A DNA stretch of 64,000 nucleotides from Entoloma clypeatum (taxonomy: Eukaryota; Basidiomycota; Agaricomycetes; Agaricales; Entolomataceae), in NCBI GenBank assembly GCA_963565915.1, contig OY751495.1, positions 930,001-994,000 on the forward strand, read 5' to 3'. The notes beneath the pieces were generated by a model. It saw nothing but the letters and a program-made list of their open reading frames with translations, ran no database searches and was not told where the DNA came from. Positions 30,101 through 52,524 of this stretch are shown one piece after another (the stretch's first letter is position 1; each line of letters starts with the position of its first letter). Position numbers and translations under genes: made by a program.

Positions 30101-33100
30101 ATCAGCGGGGTAGGGTATACGACATCTTCGAGATGTATCAAGCAAAGAAACGCAAGCGTGGTGAATGGGATGTCGCTGACAGGTATGTTCAAATGATGTC
30201 TTATAATTGATGACACTGATTTGTCTTTAGAACGCATGCCATACTTCGCAAAATGACTGACTCGGAACGGGGCGTTGTTTGGCAGAAAGTGGACCAGCTG
30301 TGAAACCAATTTCACCTTCTCTGAAAATCGGCCTTGAACATATTCCTTAGATGTGTTGACGAGGCGCAAGACAACCTTCTAATTGATGCCCTTGGTATGT
30401 TGTTTCTATTCCTATTTCACAACCTCACAAGTGCCAGTACTACGCTCCTTGTGCCATAACCCGGATGGCTTGTTTTGGGCTGGCGACACGGCACAAACAA
30501 TATCCGTTGGTAGCTCATTCCGATTCAATGATTTGAAATCCTTCCTATACCGAATTGAAGTGAGTATTTGACCACACGAAATGATACCTTTCCGACCGTA
30601 TTTCTCTCAGGAACAAAGAGTGACGTCTCCCGTGTTGGCATCCCACTGCGGCCACCCCCCAAAAACCTTCCAGCTGACAACAAACTATCGGTCCCACGCT
30701 GGAATTTTGAACTGCGCACATTCTGTTATCGAACTCATTACTATGTTCTGGCCTGACTCGATCGACACTCTGGCAGCTGAGAAGGGCATTGTCGAAGGAG
30801 CCAAACCAATTTTTCTCTGGGGTCATGAGACGTATTATGTAAGCAAGTTCGAGACATAGTTTACTATCCTCAACTCATATACATATGAAGACACAATTTC
30901 TTTTCGGGACTAGGTGTGCCTTCTCTCTTCCCAGGATTCACGCTCAATAACTCATGAAATTTATTAGCAAGGATTTCATTGAATTCGGGGCTAATCAATG
31001 TAAAGCCTCTGAATTCGAATGGCAATACTTCGAAACTAATTATTTATGCCGAAGGTGTTCTCGTCAGAAATGAAGATGCTCGTCAAAAGCTCGTTGACCG
31101 AATTGGTAACGCTGCTTTAATAATGTTGGTGTCGTACCTTGCCCGTCAGATACCCCAAACTGAGCATTGGTTTAGGACGGTCTATGAAAGCAAAGGATTG
31201 GAATTCAACGATGTTATTCTTTTTGCTATGGATGCCTGATGGTATATACGCTGACCGTGGTACCGTTTCAGGTCCTCTTGTACAATTTTTTCGAGGACTC
31301 CTCCGCAGAGTACTCTCAGTGGAGAATAGTTTTGAGCGCAATTATGTCCGAAAAAGCAACATCGATACGAACTAGGGATGCTCCTCGATTTGATCCCATT
31401 CATCATTCTAGCATCTGCAACGAGGTGGGCAGAGTATAGTTCGTCCTTACTTCGATCTCACCCTGTTGTCTAGTTAAAATGTCTTTACGTGGCCATCACC
31501 AGGGCCCGGATGAATCTCTGGATTCTGGATAATTCTGATAAAGCGGAACCCATGAAGGTGTGTCTTCGGGTCCGACGTTGTGGTTTTCCGAAGCAACTCA
31601 AGAAAAACGTTGAACTATAGATATATTGGTCATCCAGCAAGCAAATACGTGACTACACGCCAGGCATGGAACTTCCTAGGTTCGGTGTTTCATCATCACC
31701 AGAAGAGTGGGCAGCAAGGGGGAAGGAACTTTTCGATGGACAGCATTATCTCCAGGCGAAACAGTGTTACGAGCGAGCAGCCCTCTCCCACAAAGCAGCG
31801 ATCTCAAACGCTTATTTACTTCGAGAGGAGGCTCGCATGACTCCGCTAGAAGCTGTACGCACCCTCAAAAACGCACGTTACAATGCTTTTGGAAACGCTG
31901 CGGACAGCTTCTTATGTTGTGCACGAGACGCGGCCAGCGAGAATCAGAACATGTATCGTCGCCTGGCTGCAGAATGTTTTGAAGAAGGAGGAGACCTGTT
32001 AAGGGCTAGCGAAACTTATCTTGACGCTCAAGATTATAATAGTGGTGGAAAGATACTATGCAAACTGGGGCGATTCGATCACGCGGTTCAAGTGATGAAG
32101 TGCAACGAGAAAAGCATGGCAGGCGAAGTGAAACAAGCCATTAAACGTGCGGCGCTTTTGCATTATTTGAGCGGGAAAAAATTGTTGTGAGTATCTTGGT
32201 TTTGTGATGATAGTCTAGCAGGCTTATTTTCCGTTAGAAAGGCCCAGCAGCTCTTCTCTCCCGAGGATGACGTCGTAGAATATCTGGAAGCTCCCGAGCT
32301 CGAGGAGCATGGACTTGATGTTCAAGTTGCCGCAATACTCAAACACTTTGGGGAATTCCTCAAAGCGGGAGAACTTCACCTCCGGAAGCGTAGGCCGATG
32401 GAAGCGATTCCATTGTTTTTGGAAGCACCGGAAAGGGATGAATCCACCCGTCAAGTGGCTAACGTAATCATACAAGAGCTGTGGAGTCACATATCCTTCA
32501 ACGTTTCCAGCAGTCGAGCCCCGGGTTCAACCGTCACAACGCTCATTTCGTGGTCAGCGAATTTGAATCTTGCAGTTTTGCAACCAAACGAGCGAGATGA
32601 AGTGCGTAAAGAAACCCTACATCGCGGAATAGGTGCTAACGATGAAGTTGACCTCATAGATCGAAATGTTCCAAGCCGCCATTGCATGGGATGAGGGTAA
32701 AATCGTCGAACTAGCCAGGATCTTTTTAAGTAGAGACAATGCCGCTGCTGCAGCGCTCTGCTTAAACCACTACGTCTCCAAGGTCGGGAACTTCAAGCCA
32801 AAATCAATCGATGATCTCGCAAACTATTTGGAGCTTTTCCTGGGCTACACGCGGACACTCTCCAATCTTGCGTCACCTACAAGTAGATCAACGTTCGCCT
32901 CAGCAATGCGCTTATTTGGCGTTCAGAGGCTTTCCACTGGTACTTCCGACGAAACCTTCACGATACGCCGAGGCACTTTCCTTCATAGTTTTTGTGACCG
33001 ACAGAAACCTGGGACCTTGACCAAAGCTCTCTCTGGTGTTGTACTTAGGCAGACCTTGCGGGAAGCTGTTCATGAATACCTCTGGGATTCCGTCACGAGG

Positions 33101-35409
33101 GAATATACAAGGTATGGCAAGGTCCCTCAAATGACCTCTTGCCTATGCTTGGCTTTGCCTGGACGTCCGAAGACAAGTCGACATGCTCGTGAACCAATAA
33201 CATCTTCTTGGTACAATGTCCGCATCCGCATCAATTTGCAACAAATCTTAATTATTCAGACACTCCGCCCAATCCGAAACTGGTCCACCCTGGGTGCGAT
33301 TAGACGGTAAGTTATCCATGGTGCCAGGATACCGATGCTCATCCACTCGAAGGCATAGTCTTGACAAATTCTACGAAGCAATGAATCCGCCTTTCTATCG
33401 TCTTGGGAGCCGTTTTTATCTGGACACTGACCTCATACCTGAATACCAAGACGGTATCCAGGTTGTGAAAAGTTGGGCTCAAGAATGTGTGGATATCTTA
33501 GATCCACACCAACGCTTCGAATTCTTGACTCATTTAATTCGGGGTTGCTTCTTGGTATCAGCCTTTGACAAGGAAGGGAACTCCAGCTATTGGAGCCGTG
33601 CGCTTCCTCTCTTCATGCCGGTTTCTCGTGTCTTCCGACGTGGAGAACACGTCAAGGTGGACAAACTGGTTTCTTCATTGAGGGGACAGGGAACGGACAG
33701 CATTACTTATGGTATCTTATCTCTTAGGTCAGTTCAATCATCCGTTTTGTGTTTCTTGACATGATCCTACATCTGCATAGTCATATCATTGTTGCAAGGC
33801 TTCCCATCGACATTGGCGTATTTTGTGATGTTCTGGAATTCCTTTTCGGTTCAATCATTATAGCAACTGGCTGGAAGGATAAACATTGGCACAAGATCAA
33901 ACTTTCTTGGAGCTGGCTAGCACGGTTCATGCCCAAGTCAATGGACAAGATGGCCGAGCTCGCGGAGAAGTCGATCGATATTCCCCTGCTGCTACGATTA
34001 ATCACTGATTTACGACAAGTCCTGGAATGTATCTTGAATGATACGAGCGTCAGAACAGGTGACTTTACAGGTCTTGAACATCGTTATATGTCCTCAACAC
34101 TTCACAGAATTTTTATTGCTCGAGTCAAAGGACCTATCGCGGGCAAAAAGCTTCAGGATCCGTGGTTTATTCATCACACGCATGTCAGTCCATGCTGCTT
34201 CAGCCGTAGCTTTCTTTATCCTAATCAATTATTTTGGCGTCTAGTTGCAGGGCTCTTACCCTTCGTGAGTACCAAGGTTCCAGCTAACCGACCAGGCATG
34301 GATAATGGATGTAACAGTTGGCCTCAACATGTGGGATGACAAACTCCGCATCGCCACCTGGACGACGGTCAAGTCCTTAAGCCGGTTCCAACGTAAATTC
34401 GACAGTCTTTCTCAGCCGTAAGTCCGGTTTAATATACTCAACCGTAACGAAGCACACAGTTGGATCAATAGATATGTCAACGCGCAGACTCCTAAGGACC
34501 TGGTTGACGAACTTCAGAAGAACTCAGGAGGAAATCTTCCCGACGAGCTTCTTCAGTTTCACAACTCGCGACAGGAAACCACTCCAGAGCCTTCACAAGG
34601 CGTCAACTTCCTGTCTTATGAGAATGAAGAAGACATAATTCCCTTGTTTACTATTCTTAGCAAATCAGCCGCATGTGGTGCCAACGCCAACAGTAAGATA
34701 ATTATTGACTCAAAACTACATCCCTCAACACTCTATCCTTCAGGTGTCAAAGGAAATGCTGAGCTCGAGAGTGAGCAGTTCGCAACGTCTGGACGACCAG
34801 CGCAAAATCGGTTCTTCTCAAGGTCTCTCGGCCGTAGCCATGATTCAGGTCTGAAGCTGAAAAAGCGGATCTCTGCTGGGCGACCGCCTCACGTGTCAAT
34901 CGGCCTGAAGATAATCCAGGCAGCTTTTATTCGTCAAGAAGGCCTTTCAACGAATCATGATCATGAAAAGATGGATGATCTTGATTTGAGGCTGTCGAAA
35001 TCTGAGTGAGTCAACTGTGTCGTTTGCCAAGACGACTTTACAGGCATTTTGAATCTCAAACTGTTTTAGCAACGCTCGCAAAGCCCTGAACCGTTTGTAT
35101 CACAAGACGTTTGATCCTAGGTCGAATATCCACTATGAGCGCAATGTGGCGAGGTTGTCCGGGTCTTTCCAAGAAGTAACCAAACTGCTCCAGGTCCTAC
35201 CGCAAGCCTGCCTTGCCAACAATACTTGTCGCGAGCTCGAGAAAGCACTGAGGGGTGTTATTTGCATACAGAGAAAAACGAAGCGCGTTGCGACGATGGC
35301 GGTTTCTGCAGAGCCCGCGACGGATCCGGAAGACAAGAGCACGACACGAATTGAGCTGAAGGAGGGTTCAGACAAGGTGGATGATTCGAAGTCTTCAGAA
35401 GAATTATGA
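27156..35409 (+). CDS. Large UvrD-like (SF1) helicase with C-terminal TPR region, TRANK1-like, many exons
   Basis: Belongs to the fungal family of giant UvrD/REP-type ATPases resembling animal TRANK1; cellular role unknown, presumably nucleic-acid remodelling. Start taken at the ATG 27156 (MARSEGPAFQSN); stop at 35407-35409. In order: an N-terminal helical region; the conserved block HGNFSPNNQKRL and FGIYTHAQMDDRLWDS; Walker A GRSGTGKTTT, split by an intron at 29278-29334; motif II DEAQ (30358-30369); AGDTAQTISVGSSFRF; NYRSHAGILNCAHSVI; motif V YESKGLEFND (about 31186); motif VI YVAITRAR (about 31486). A long helical-repeat/TPR region follows (31.7-34.3 kb, for example CYERAALSHKAA) with a charged C-terminal tail. 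All helicase motifs look intact. Exon limits are approximate. The part from 32773 on is duplicated beyond the N gap. Confidence 0.8.
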
Positions 35410-36288
35410 AAATGTCGAGAACTTGTTGACTCGATCATTGTGAATAGCGAAAGATCAAAGGGGTAAACGGGACTGTCTGAATATCAGTAGAATATAATCC
35501 CTCAACACCAGTTAGATCGGCCGTTTTTGAAGGAGCCTATCGAGCCTATCGAAAATTGCGTGATACTTGCGTTATTTTGGACTCCAGTTGCGTACAACTG
35601 GTGGTTTCATCCGAGTTGCGGGAGGGGTTGCGTGCGTATGGCTATACGACGTTGTAGTGTTGTAATTCTCCCATCTTTCTTCTGGTCGTTTCAGCGGCAA
35701 GCGGAGTATTTTTGATGGATATAAGTACAGGTATGGTTTTGTCCAGGCTAATGAGTACCGGTGAGTGGTGAAGTCGAAGGAAGTGAAAAGACCTTTGGAA
35801 GTTGATTGCTCAATTGCGAGGTTCGTTTCGGCCTACAAAATCTTTTAAAAACCATAGTTGACACTGTCGTGATCATGATGATGGGAGTACACGTAGTTCT
35901 GAGTTTGAAGCTTGAAGTCCGACACTTTCGGACTCTATGCGTTCAACACATCTCTTACGAAGGTACCGAACACCGGTACCTTCAACGCTATCAGTGATTG
36001 CCTGTCTGGATTCTGGGCGCCACCACTTCGATAAATTTTCTATCACGCGAAGCAAGAACAACGTGCCCATCATGATATTATCATCGGTAGCGGACGTGAT
36101 CTAAGCCACATTATGTGGAACTGTTCTTGAAATCTTAGGCGCTAATCCACTTGTTCCGCTTCCAGCTATATTGACGTGCCAGTGCATCAGATGACCGTGA
36201 TCTTGATCCTTGGGCGCTTTCTCAAATGACCAGTTCCCAACTTCATTCCAACCACATCCCGTCAAGTCTCCCGAAGTCTCTCGACACG
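35410..36288. other. Intergenic region upstream of Prp43-like copy 1, with a perfect hairpin
   Basis: About 880 bp. At 35959-35983 a perfect 10-bp stem (gaaggtaccg / cggtaccttc) encloses a 5-nt loop. The last 300 bp are recognisably similar to the DNA upstream of copy 2 (for example around cgctatcagtgat and gcatcagatgac), so the duplication of the helicase included its promoter. No other gene seen. Confidence 0.5.
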
Positions 36289-39120
<2,832 letters not shown>

Positions 39121-39795
39121 CCCCGGGCTATCAGGAGGACTACGGTTATTTTTCGTTTGGTGTATTGGTAGTCACGCTTTGCGTCTTTTCCGCTTCATGT
39201 ATCTAAACTTCCAAAGAGACAAATTCATTGCCTGGACTCGAGTCCCGACGCGATCGATCCGTGAGTGTATTCAGTCCACAGCTCAGAGTTTATGGAGTGT
39301 TGCACAACAAGAGACAGCATTTTCCGATATCATGTTTCGCTTTTGGCGAGTTCACCATGGTCCATTATCGGATGCATTGATATCGCGCCGTATACGTTCC
39401 AGTCCAATCAGAGTCAAGAAGCATGTGGCCATCCTTCGCCAGAGAGTCTGGCTTGATGGGATTCTCCTGAAAGCGCGAGGAAATCTGGCAACTTCAAGTT
39501 GAACTCAGCGTGACTTGCAGTGCTGCGGCGAGCTTGACAAGATCGACGACGCCAGCTTGCAATTGGGCAGGGGCTCGGAACCCCTCTGTAGTGAAGTGAC
39601 AGTCGTACGGTACGCCAAAGCTGTGTTAGTGCGTTTTTTGTTACAGCGGTCAGTCACTGCAATGTTGTGATGGGGTTGAAAGAATATAGAATCTGTGTAT
39701 ACATAGTAATTATGGACAACCGTACCGTACGTTGAGAGTCGATGCAAAAACTCTCAATTTGTAAGATTGCCACTCACCAGCGAAGAGGAAGATAA
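39121..39795. other. Intergenic region downstream of Prp43-like copy 1
   Basis: About 675 bp; a 107-codon open frame (39179-39502, +) has no recognisable features. Complementary short motifs gtacggtac and gtaccgtac lie about 110 bp apart (near 39607 and 39721). Confidence 0.4.
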
Positions 39796-40361
39796 TCAAA
39801 CAAGTTCTGTGATGTTTTCCAATTCTTTCGGGTTCTGAGCTAGGAATTCTGCCTCATCAAGCAAACTCCATTGAAAAAAGTCTGGGTGCCTGCCGTCGGG
39901 TGACAGGTTCAAGCGCCAGATAGGGGGGCTCCCATGCTGCATGGCCTCGCCCTGTGGTTCTTCATCGTCTTGGATCTCTGGTGTTGAGCCGGCGCCGCCA
40001 TACGATACTGTTTTGGTTGATCGTGGTGTGGTGACCGCTGCTAACGGTCATTCCTCGGCAGGAGGTACCGCAACCGCTGTGAGTGTGGACGGCTTGATGA
40101 CCTGCAGATACACGGTCTTCATGAATGGGTCGCCAGAAACGGCTCCTTTCGACGTGGTGGCCTATTTGCTTGGTTTCTGAGGCGACCCAGGTGTGTACGT
40201 AGTATTATGTCGGGGTGAGTGATTGCGGAAGGAGAATTGTCATCAATTATCAGGGTGGACGTGTCGTCGTCGTCGTCGTTGTTGTTGTTGTCAGGAGCAA
40301 CTTTGGCGGCAGACTCCGAATTCACATTTGTCCTCAACTTTGCCATGAAATCCCTGCTCAT
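39796..40361 (-). CDS. Hypothetical protein between the helicase copies, probably spliced
   Basis: Minus strand. The possible start is at 40359-40361 (MSRDFMAKLRTNV), followed by an Asn/Asp run coded by a trinucleotide repeat (40260-40295). A middle block reads DPFMKTVYLQVIKPSTLTAV. A final open block (PPIWRLNLSPDGRHPDFFQW, then LLDEAEFLAQNPKELENI) stops at 39796. Stops between the blocks require at least one or two introns whose sites I could not settle. The last block has convincing protein composition. No family recognised. Confidence 0.35.
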
Positions 40362-40835
40362 ACACGGAATTATCCAGAAGCGTCGATGACGATTCTTCAA
40401 GTCTTTGTGTCACATTTTCCATTGGCTATCGACCCTTTCGAACGATCTCGCAGAACGGCAAGGAGACGCATGGTCGTGTGCCCTGCAAGTGCCCCGGCTC
40501 ATTTCGTTACAGGGCCGTTCAACACATCTCCAATGTTCTAGGGTTTCGCTATCAGTGATAGCTTGCCTGAATCCTGAGTTACGGCGACTCAGAGGATGAG
40601 AACGCTCTGCTCAAACCGTCACCATTCCAGATATGTGGAGTTGGTATTCTTGAAGCGTCAGATATCAGTATTTTCAGTATGCGCAGTGATCAATGGGGCT
40701 GAGACTTGTGAGTCCGCATCCAGATACCTTCCCATGCATCAGATGACTGTGATCTTGGGCGCTTTTTCCAATGTCCAGTTTCCAACTTCATTCTAACCAC
40801 ATCCTTTCAAGTCTCTCGCGAAGTCTCTCGACACG

Positions 40836-41455
<620 letters not shown>

Positions 41456-41655
41456 NNNNNNNNNNNNNNNNNNNNNNNNNNNNNNNNNNNNNNNNNNNNN
41501 NNNNNNNNNNNNNNNNNNNNNNNNNNNNNNNNNNNNNNNNNNNNNNNNNNNNNNNNNNNNNNNNNNNNNNNNNNNNNNNNNNNNNNNNNNNNNNNNNNNN
41601 NNNNNNNNNNNNNNNNNNNNNNNNNNNNNNNNNNNNNNNNNNNNNNNNNNNNNNN
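41456..41655. other. Assembly gap of 200 N
   Basis: Exactly 200 undetermined bases, a conventional placeholder for a gap of unknown size. Confidence 1.
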
Positions 41656-44292
41656 CGTCTCCAAGGTCGGGAACTTCAAGCCAAAATCAATCGATGATCT
41701 CGCAAACTATTTGGAGCTTTTCCTGGGCTACACGCGGACACTCTCCAATCTTGCGTCACCTACAAGTAGATCAACGTTCGCCTCAGCAATGCGCTTATTT
41801 GGCGTTCAGAGGCTTTCCACTGGTACTTCCGACGAAACCTTCACGATACGCCGAGGCACTTTCCTTCATAGTTTTTGTGACCGACAGAAACCTGGGACCT
41901 TGACCAAAGCTCTCTCTGGTGTTGTACTTAGGCAGACCTTGCGGGAAGCTGTTCATGAATACCTCTGGGATTCCGTCACGAGGGAATATACAAGGTATGG
42001 CAAGGTCCCTCAAATGACCTCTTGCCTATGCTTGGCTTTGCCTGGACGTCCGAAGACAAGTCGACATGCTCGTGAACCAATAACATCTTCTTGGTACAAT
42101 GTCCGCATCCGCATCAATTTGCAACAAATCTTAATTATTCAGACACTCCGCCCAATCCGAAACTGGTCCACCCTGGGTGCGATTAGACGGTAAGTTATCC
42201 ATGGTGCCAGGATACCGATGCTCATCCACTCGAAGGCATAGTCTTGACAAATTCTACGAAGCAATGAATCCGCCTTTCTATCGTCTTGGGAGCCGTTTTT
42301 ATCTGGACACTGACCTCATACCTGAATACCAAGACGGTATCCAGGTTGTGAAAAGTTGGGCTCAAGAATGTGTGGATATCTTAGATCCACACCAACGCTT
42401 CGAATTCTTGACTCATTTAATTCGGGGTTGCTTCTTGGTATCAGCCTTTGACAAGGAAGGGAACTCCAGCTATTGGAGCCGTGCGCTTCCTCTCTTCATG
42501 CCGGTTTCTCGTGTCTTCCGACGTGGAGAACACGTCAAGGTGGACAAACTGGTTTCTTCATTGAGGGGACAGGGAACGGACAGCATTACTTATGGTATCT
42601 TATCTCTTAGGTCAGTTCAATCATCCGTTTTGTGTTTCTTGACATGATCCTACATCTGCATAGTCATATCATTGTTGCAAGGCTTCCCATCGACATTGGC
42701 GTATTTTGTGATGTTCTGGAATTCCTTTTCGGTTCAATCATTATAGCAACTGGCTGGAAGGATAAACATTGGCACAAGATCAAACTTTCTTGGAGCTGGC
42801 TAGCACGGTTCATGCCCAAGTCAATGGACAAGATGGCCGAGCTCGCGGAGAAGTCGATCGATATTCCCCTGCTGCTACGATTAATCACTGATTTACGACA
42901 AGTCCTGGAATGTATCTTGAATGATACGAGCGTCAGAACAGGTGACTTTACAGGTCTTGAACATCGTTATATGTCCTCAACACTTCACAGAATTTTTATT
43001 GCTCGAGTCAAAGGACCTATCGCGGGCAAAAAGCTTCAGGATCCGTGGTTTATTCATCACACGCATGTCAGTCCATGCTGCTTCAGCCGTAGCTTTCTTT
43101 ATCCTAATCAATTATTTTGGCGTCTAGTTGCAGGGCTCTTACCCTTCGTGAGTACCAAGGTTCCAGCTAACCGACCAGGCATGGATAATGGATGTAACAG
43201 TTGGCCTCAACATGTGGGATGACAAACTCCGCATCGCCACCTGGACGACGGTCAAGTCCTTAAGCCGGTTCCAACGTAAATTCGACAGTCTTTCTCAGCC
43301 GTAAGTCCGGTTTAATATACTCAACCGTAACGAAGCACACAGTTGGATCAATAGATATGTCAACGCGCAGACTCCTAAGGACCTGGTTGACGAACTTCAG
43401 AAGAACTCAGGAGGAAATCTTCCCGACGAGCTTCTTCAGTTTCACAACTCGCGACAGGAAACCACTCCAGAGCCTTCACAAGGCGTCAACTTCCTGTCTT
43501 ATGAGAATGAAGAAGACATAATTCCCTTGTTTACTATTCTTAGCAAATCAGCCGCATGTGGTGCCAACGCCAACAGTAAGATAATTATTGACTCAAAACT
43601 ACATCCCTCAACACTCTATCCTTCAGGTGTCAAAGGAAATGCTGAGCTCGAGAGTGAGCAGTTCGCAACGTCTGGACGACCAGCGCAAAATCGGTTCTTC
43701 TCAAGGTCTCTCGGCCGTAGCCATGATTCAGGTCTGAAGCTGAAAAAGCGGATCTCTGCTGGGCGACCGCCTCACGTGTCAATCGGCCTGAAGATAATCC
43801 AGGCAGCTTTTATTCGTCAAGAAGGCCTTTCAACGAATCATGATCATGAAAAGATGGATGATCTTGATTTGAGGCTGTCGAAATCTGAGTGAGTCAACTG
43901 TGTCGTTTGCCAAGACGACTTTACAGGCATTTTGAATCTCAAACTGTTTTAGCAACGCTCGCAAAGCCCTGAACCGTTTGTATCACAAGACGTTTGATCC
44001 TAGGTCGAATATCCACTATGAGCGCAATGTGGCGAGGTTGTCCGGGTCTTTCCAAGAAGTAACCAAACTGCTCCAGGTCCTACCGCAAGCCTGCCTTGCC
44101 AACAATACTTGTCGCGAGCTCGAGAAAGCACTGAGGGGTGTTATTTGCATACAGAGAAAAACGAAGCGCGTTGCGACGATGGCGGTTTCTGCAGAGCCCG
44201 CGACGGATCCGGAAGACAAGAGCACGACACGAATTGAGCTGAAGGAGGGTTCAGACAAGGTGGATGATTCGAAGTCTTCAGAAGAATTATGA
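41656..44292 (+). pseudogene. 3' part of the helicase/TPR gene, repeated after the gap (assembly artefact)
   Basis: Equals 32773-35409. It lacks the helicase motifs and any start codon, beginning in the middle of the TPR region. It should not be counted as a separate gene. Confidence 0.85.
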
Positions 44293-45171
44293 AAATGTCG
44301 AGAACTTGTTGACTCGATCATTGTGAATAGCGAAAGATCAAAGGGGTAAACGGGACTGTCTGAATATCAGTAGAATATAATCCCTCAACACCAGTTAGAT
44401 CGGCCGTTTTTGAAGGAGCCTATCGAGCCTATCGAAAATTGCGTGATACTTGCGTTATTTTGGACTCCAGTTGCGTACAACTGGTGGTTTCATCCGAGTT
44501 GCGGGAGGGGTTGCGTGCGTATGGCTATACGACGTTGTAGTGTTGTAATTCTCCCATCTTTCTTCTGGTCGTTTCAGCGGCAAGCGGAGTATTTTTGATG
44601 GATATAAGTACAGGTATGGTTTTGTCCAGGCTAATGAGTACCGGTGAGTGGTGAAGTCGAAGGAAGTGAAAAGACCTTTGGAAGTTGATTGCTCAATTGC
44701 GAGGTTCGTTTCGGCCTACAAAATCTTTTAAAAACCATAGTTGACACTGTCGTGATCATGATGATGGGAGTACACGTAGTTCTGAGTTTGAAGCTTGAAG
44801 TCCGACACTTTCGGACTCTATGCGTTCAACACATCTCTTACGAAGGTACCGAACACCGGTACCTTCAACGCTATCAGTGATTGCCTGTCTGGATTCTGGG
44901 CGCCACCACTTCGATAAATTTTCTATCACGCGAAGCAAGAACAACGTGCCCATCATGATATTATCATCGGTAGCGGACGTGATCTAAGCCACATTATGTG
45001 GAACTGTTCTTGAAATCTTAGGCGCTAATCCACTTGTTCCGCTTCCAGCTATATTGACGTGCCAGTGCATCAGATGACCGTGATCTTGATCCTTGGGCGC
45101 TTTCTCAAATGACCAGTTCCCAACTTCATTCCAACCACATCCCGTCAAGTCTCCCGAAGTCTCTCGACACG

Positions 45172-48003
<2,832 letters not shown>

Positions 48004-48678
48004 CCCCGGGCTATCAGGAGGACTACGGTTATTTTTCGTTTGGTGTATTGGTAGTCACGCTTTGCGTCTTTTCCGCTTCATGTATCTAAACTTCCAAAGA
48101 GACAAATTCATTGCCTGGACTCGAGTCCCGACGCGATCGATCCGTGAGTGTATTCAGTCCACAGCTCAGAGTTTATGGAGTGTTGCACAACAAGAGACAG
48201 CATTTTCCGATATCATGTTTCGCTTTTGGCGAGTTCACCATGGTCCATTATCGGATGCATTGATATCGCGCCGTATACGTTCCAGTCCAATCAGAGTCAA
48301 GAAGCATGTGGCCATCCTTCGCCAGAGAGTCTGGCTTGATGGGATTCTCCTGAAAGCGCGAGGAAATCTGGCAACTTCAAGTTGAACTCAGCGTGACTTG
48401 CAGTGCTGCGGCGAGCTTGACAAGATCGACGACGCCAGCTTGCAATTGGGCAGGGGCTCGGAACCCCTCTGTAGTGAAGTGACAGTCGTACGGTACGCCA
48501 AAGCTGTGTTAGTGCGTTTTTTGTTACAGCGGTCAGTCACTGCAATGTTGTGATGGGGTTGAAAGAATATAGAATCTGTGTATACATAGTAATTATGGAC
48601 AACCGTACCGTACGTTGAGAGTCGATGCAAAAACTCTCAATTTGTAAGATTGCCACTCACCAGCGAAGAGGAAGATAA

Positions 48679-49244
48679 TCAAACAAGTTCTGTGATGTTT
48701 TCCAATTCTTTCGGGTTCTGAGCTAGGAATTCTGCCTCATCAAGCAAACTCCATTGAAAAAAGTCTGGGTGCCTGCCGTCGGGTGACAGGTTCAAGCGCC
48801 AGATAGGGGGGCTCCCATGCTGCATGGCCTCGCCCTGTGGTTCTTCATCGTCTTGGATCTCTGGTGTTGAGCCGGCGCCGCCATACGATACTGTTTTGGT
48901 TGATCGTGGTGTGGTGACCGCTGCTAACGGTCATTCCTCGGCAGGAGGTACCGCAACCGCTGTGAGTGTGGACGGCTTGATGACCTGCAGATACACGGTC
49001 TTCATGAATGGGTCGCCAGAAACGGCTCCTTTCGACGTGGTGGCCTATTTGCTTGGTTTCTGAGGCGACCCAGGTGTGTACGTAGTATTATGTCGGGGTG
49101 AGTGATTGCGGAAGGAGAATTGTCATCAATTATCAGGGTGGACGTGTCGTCGTCGTCGTCGTTGTTGTTGTTGTCAGGAGCAACTTTGGCGGCAGACTCC
49201 GAATTCACATTTGTCCTCAACTTTGCCATGAAATCCCTGCTCAT
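48679..49244 (-). CDS. Repeat of the hypothetical minus-strand protein (same locus as 39796-40361)
   Basis: Identical to 39796-40361 at an offset of 8883; the Asn/Asp-coding trinucleotide run is the same length in both. Confidence 0.3.
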
Positions 49245-49718
49245 ACACGGAATTATCCAGAAGCGTCGATGACGATTCTTCAAGTCTTTGTGTCACATTT
49301 TCCATTGGCTATCGACCCTTTCGAACGATCTCGCAGAACGGCAAGGAGACGCATGGTCGTGTGCCCTGCAAGTGCCCCGGCTCATTTCGTTACAGGGCCG
49401 TTCAACACATCTCCAATGTTCTAGGGTTTCGCTATCAGTGATAGCTTGCCTGAATCCTGAGTTACGGCGACTCAGAGGATGAGAACGCTCTGCTCAAACC
49501 GTCACCATTCCAGATATGTGGAGTTGGTATTCTTGAAGCGTCAGATATCAGTATTTTCAGTATGCGCAGTGATCAATGGGGCTGAGACTTGTGAGTCCGC
49601 ATCCAGATACCTTCCCATGCATCAGATGACTGTGATCTTGGGCGCTTTTTCCAATGTCCAGTTTCCAACTTCATTCTAACCACATCCTTTCAAGTCTCTC
49701 GCGAAGTCTCTCGACACG

Positions 49719-52524
<2,806 letters not shown>

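Noticed and set aside
39179..39502. 107-codon ORF downstream of Prp43-like copy 1
   Set aside because: No family resemblance, no sensible start context, and lies in a likely 3' flank.
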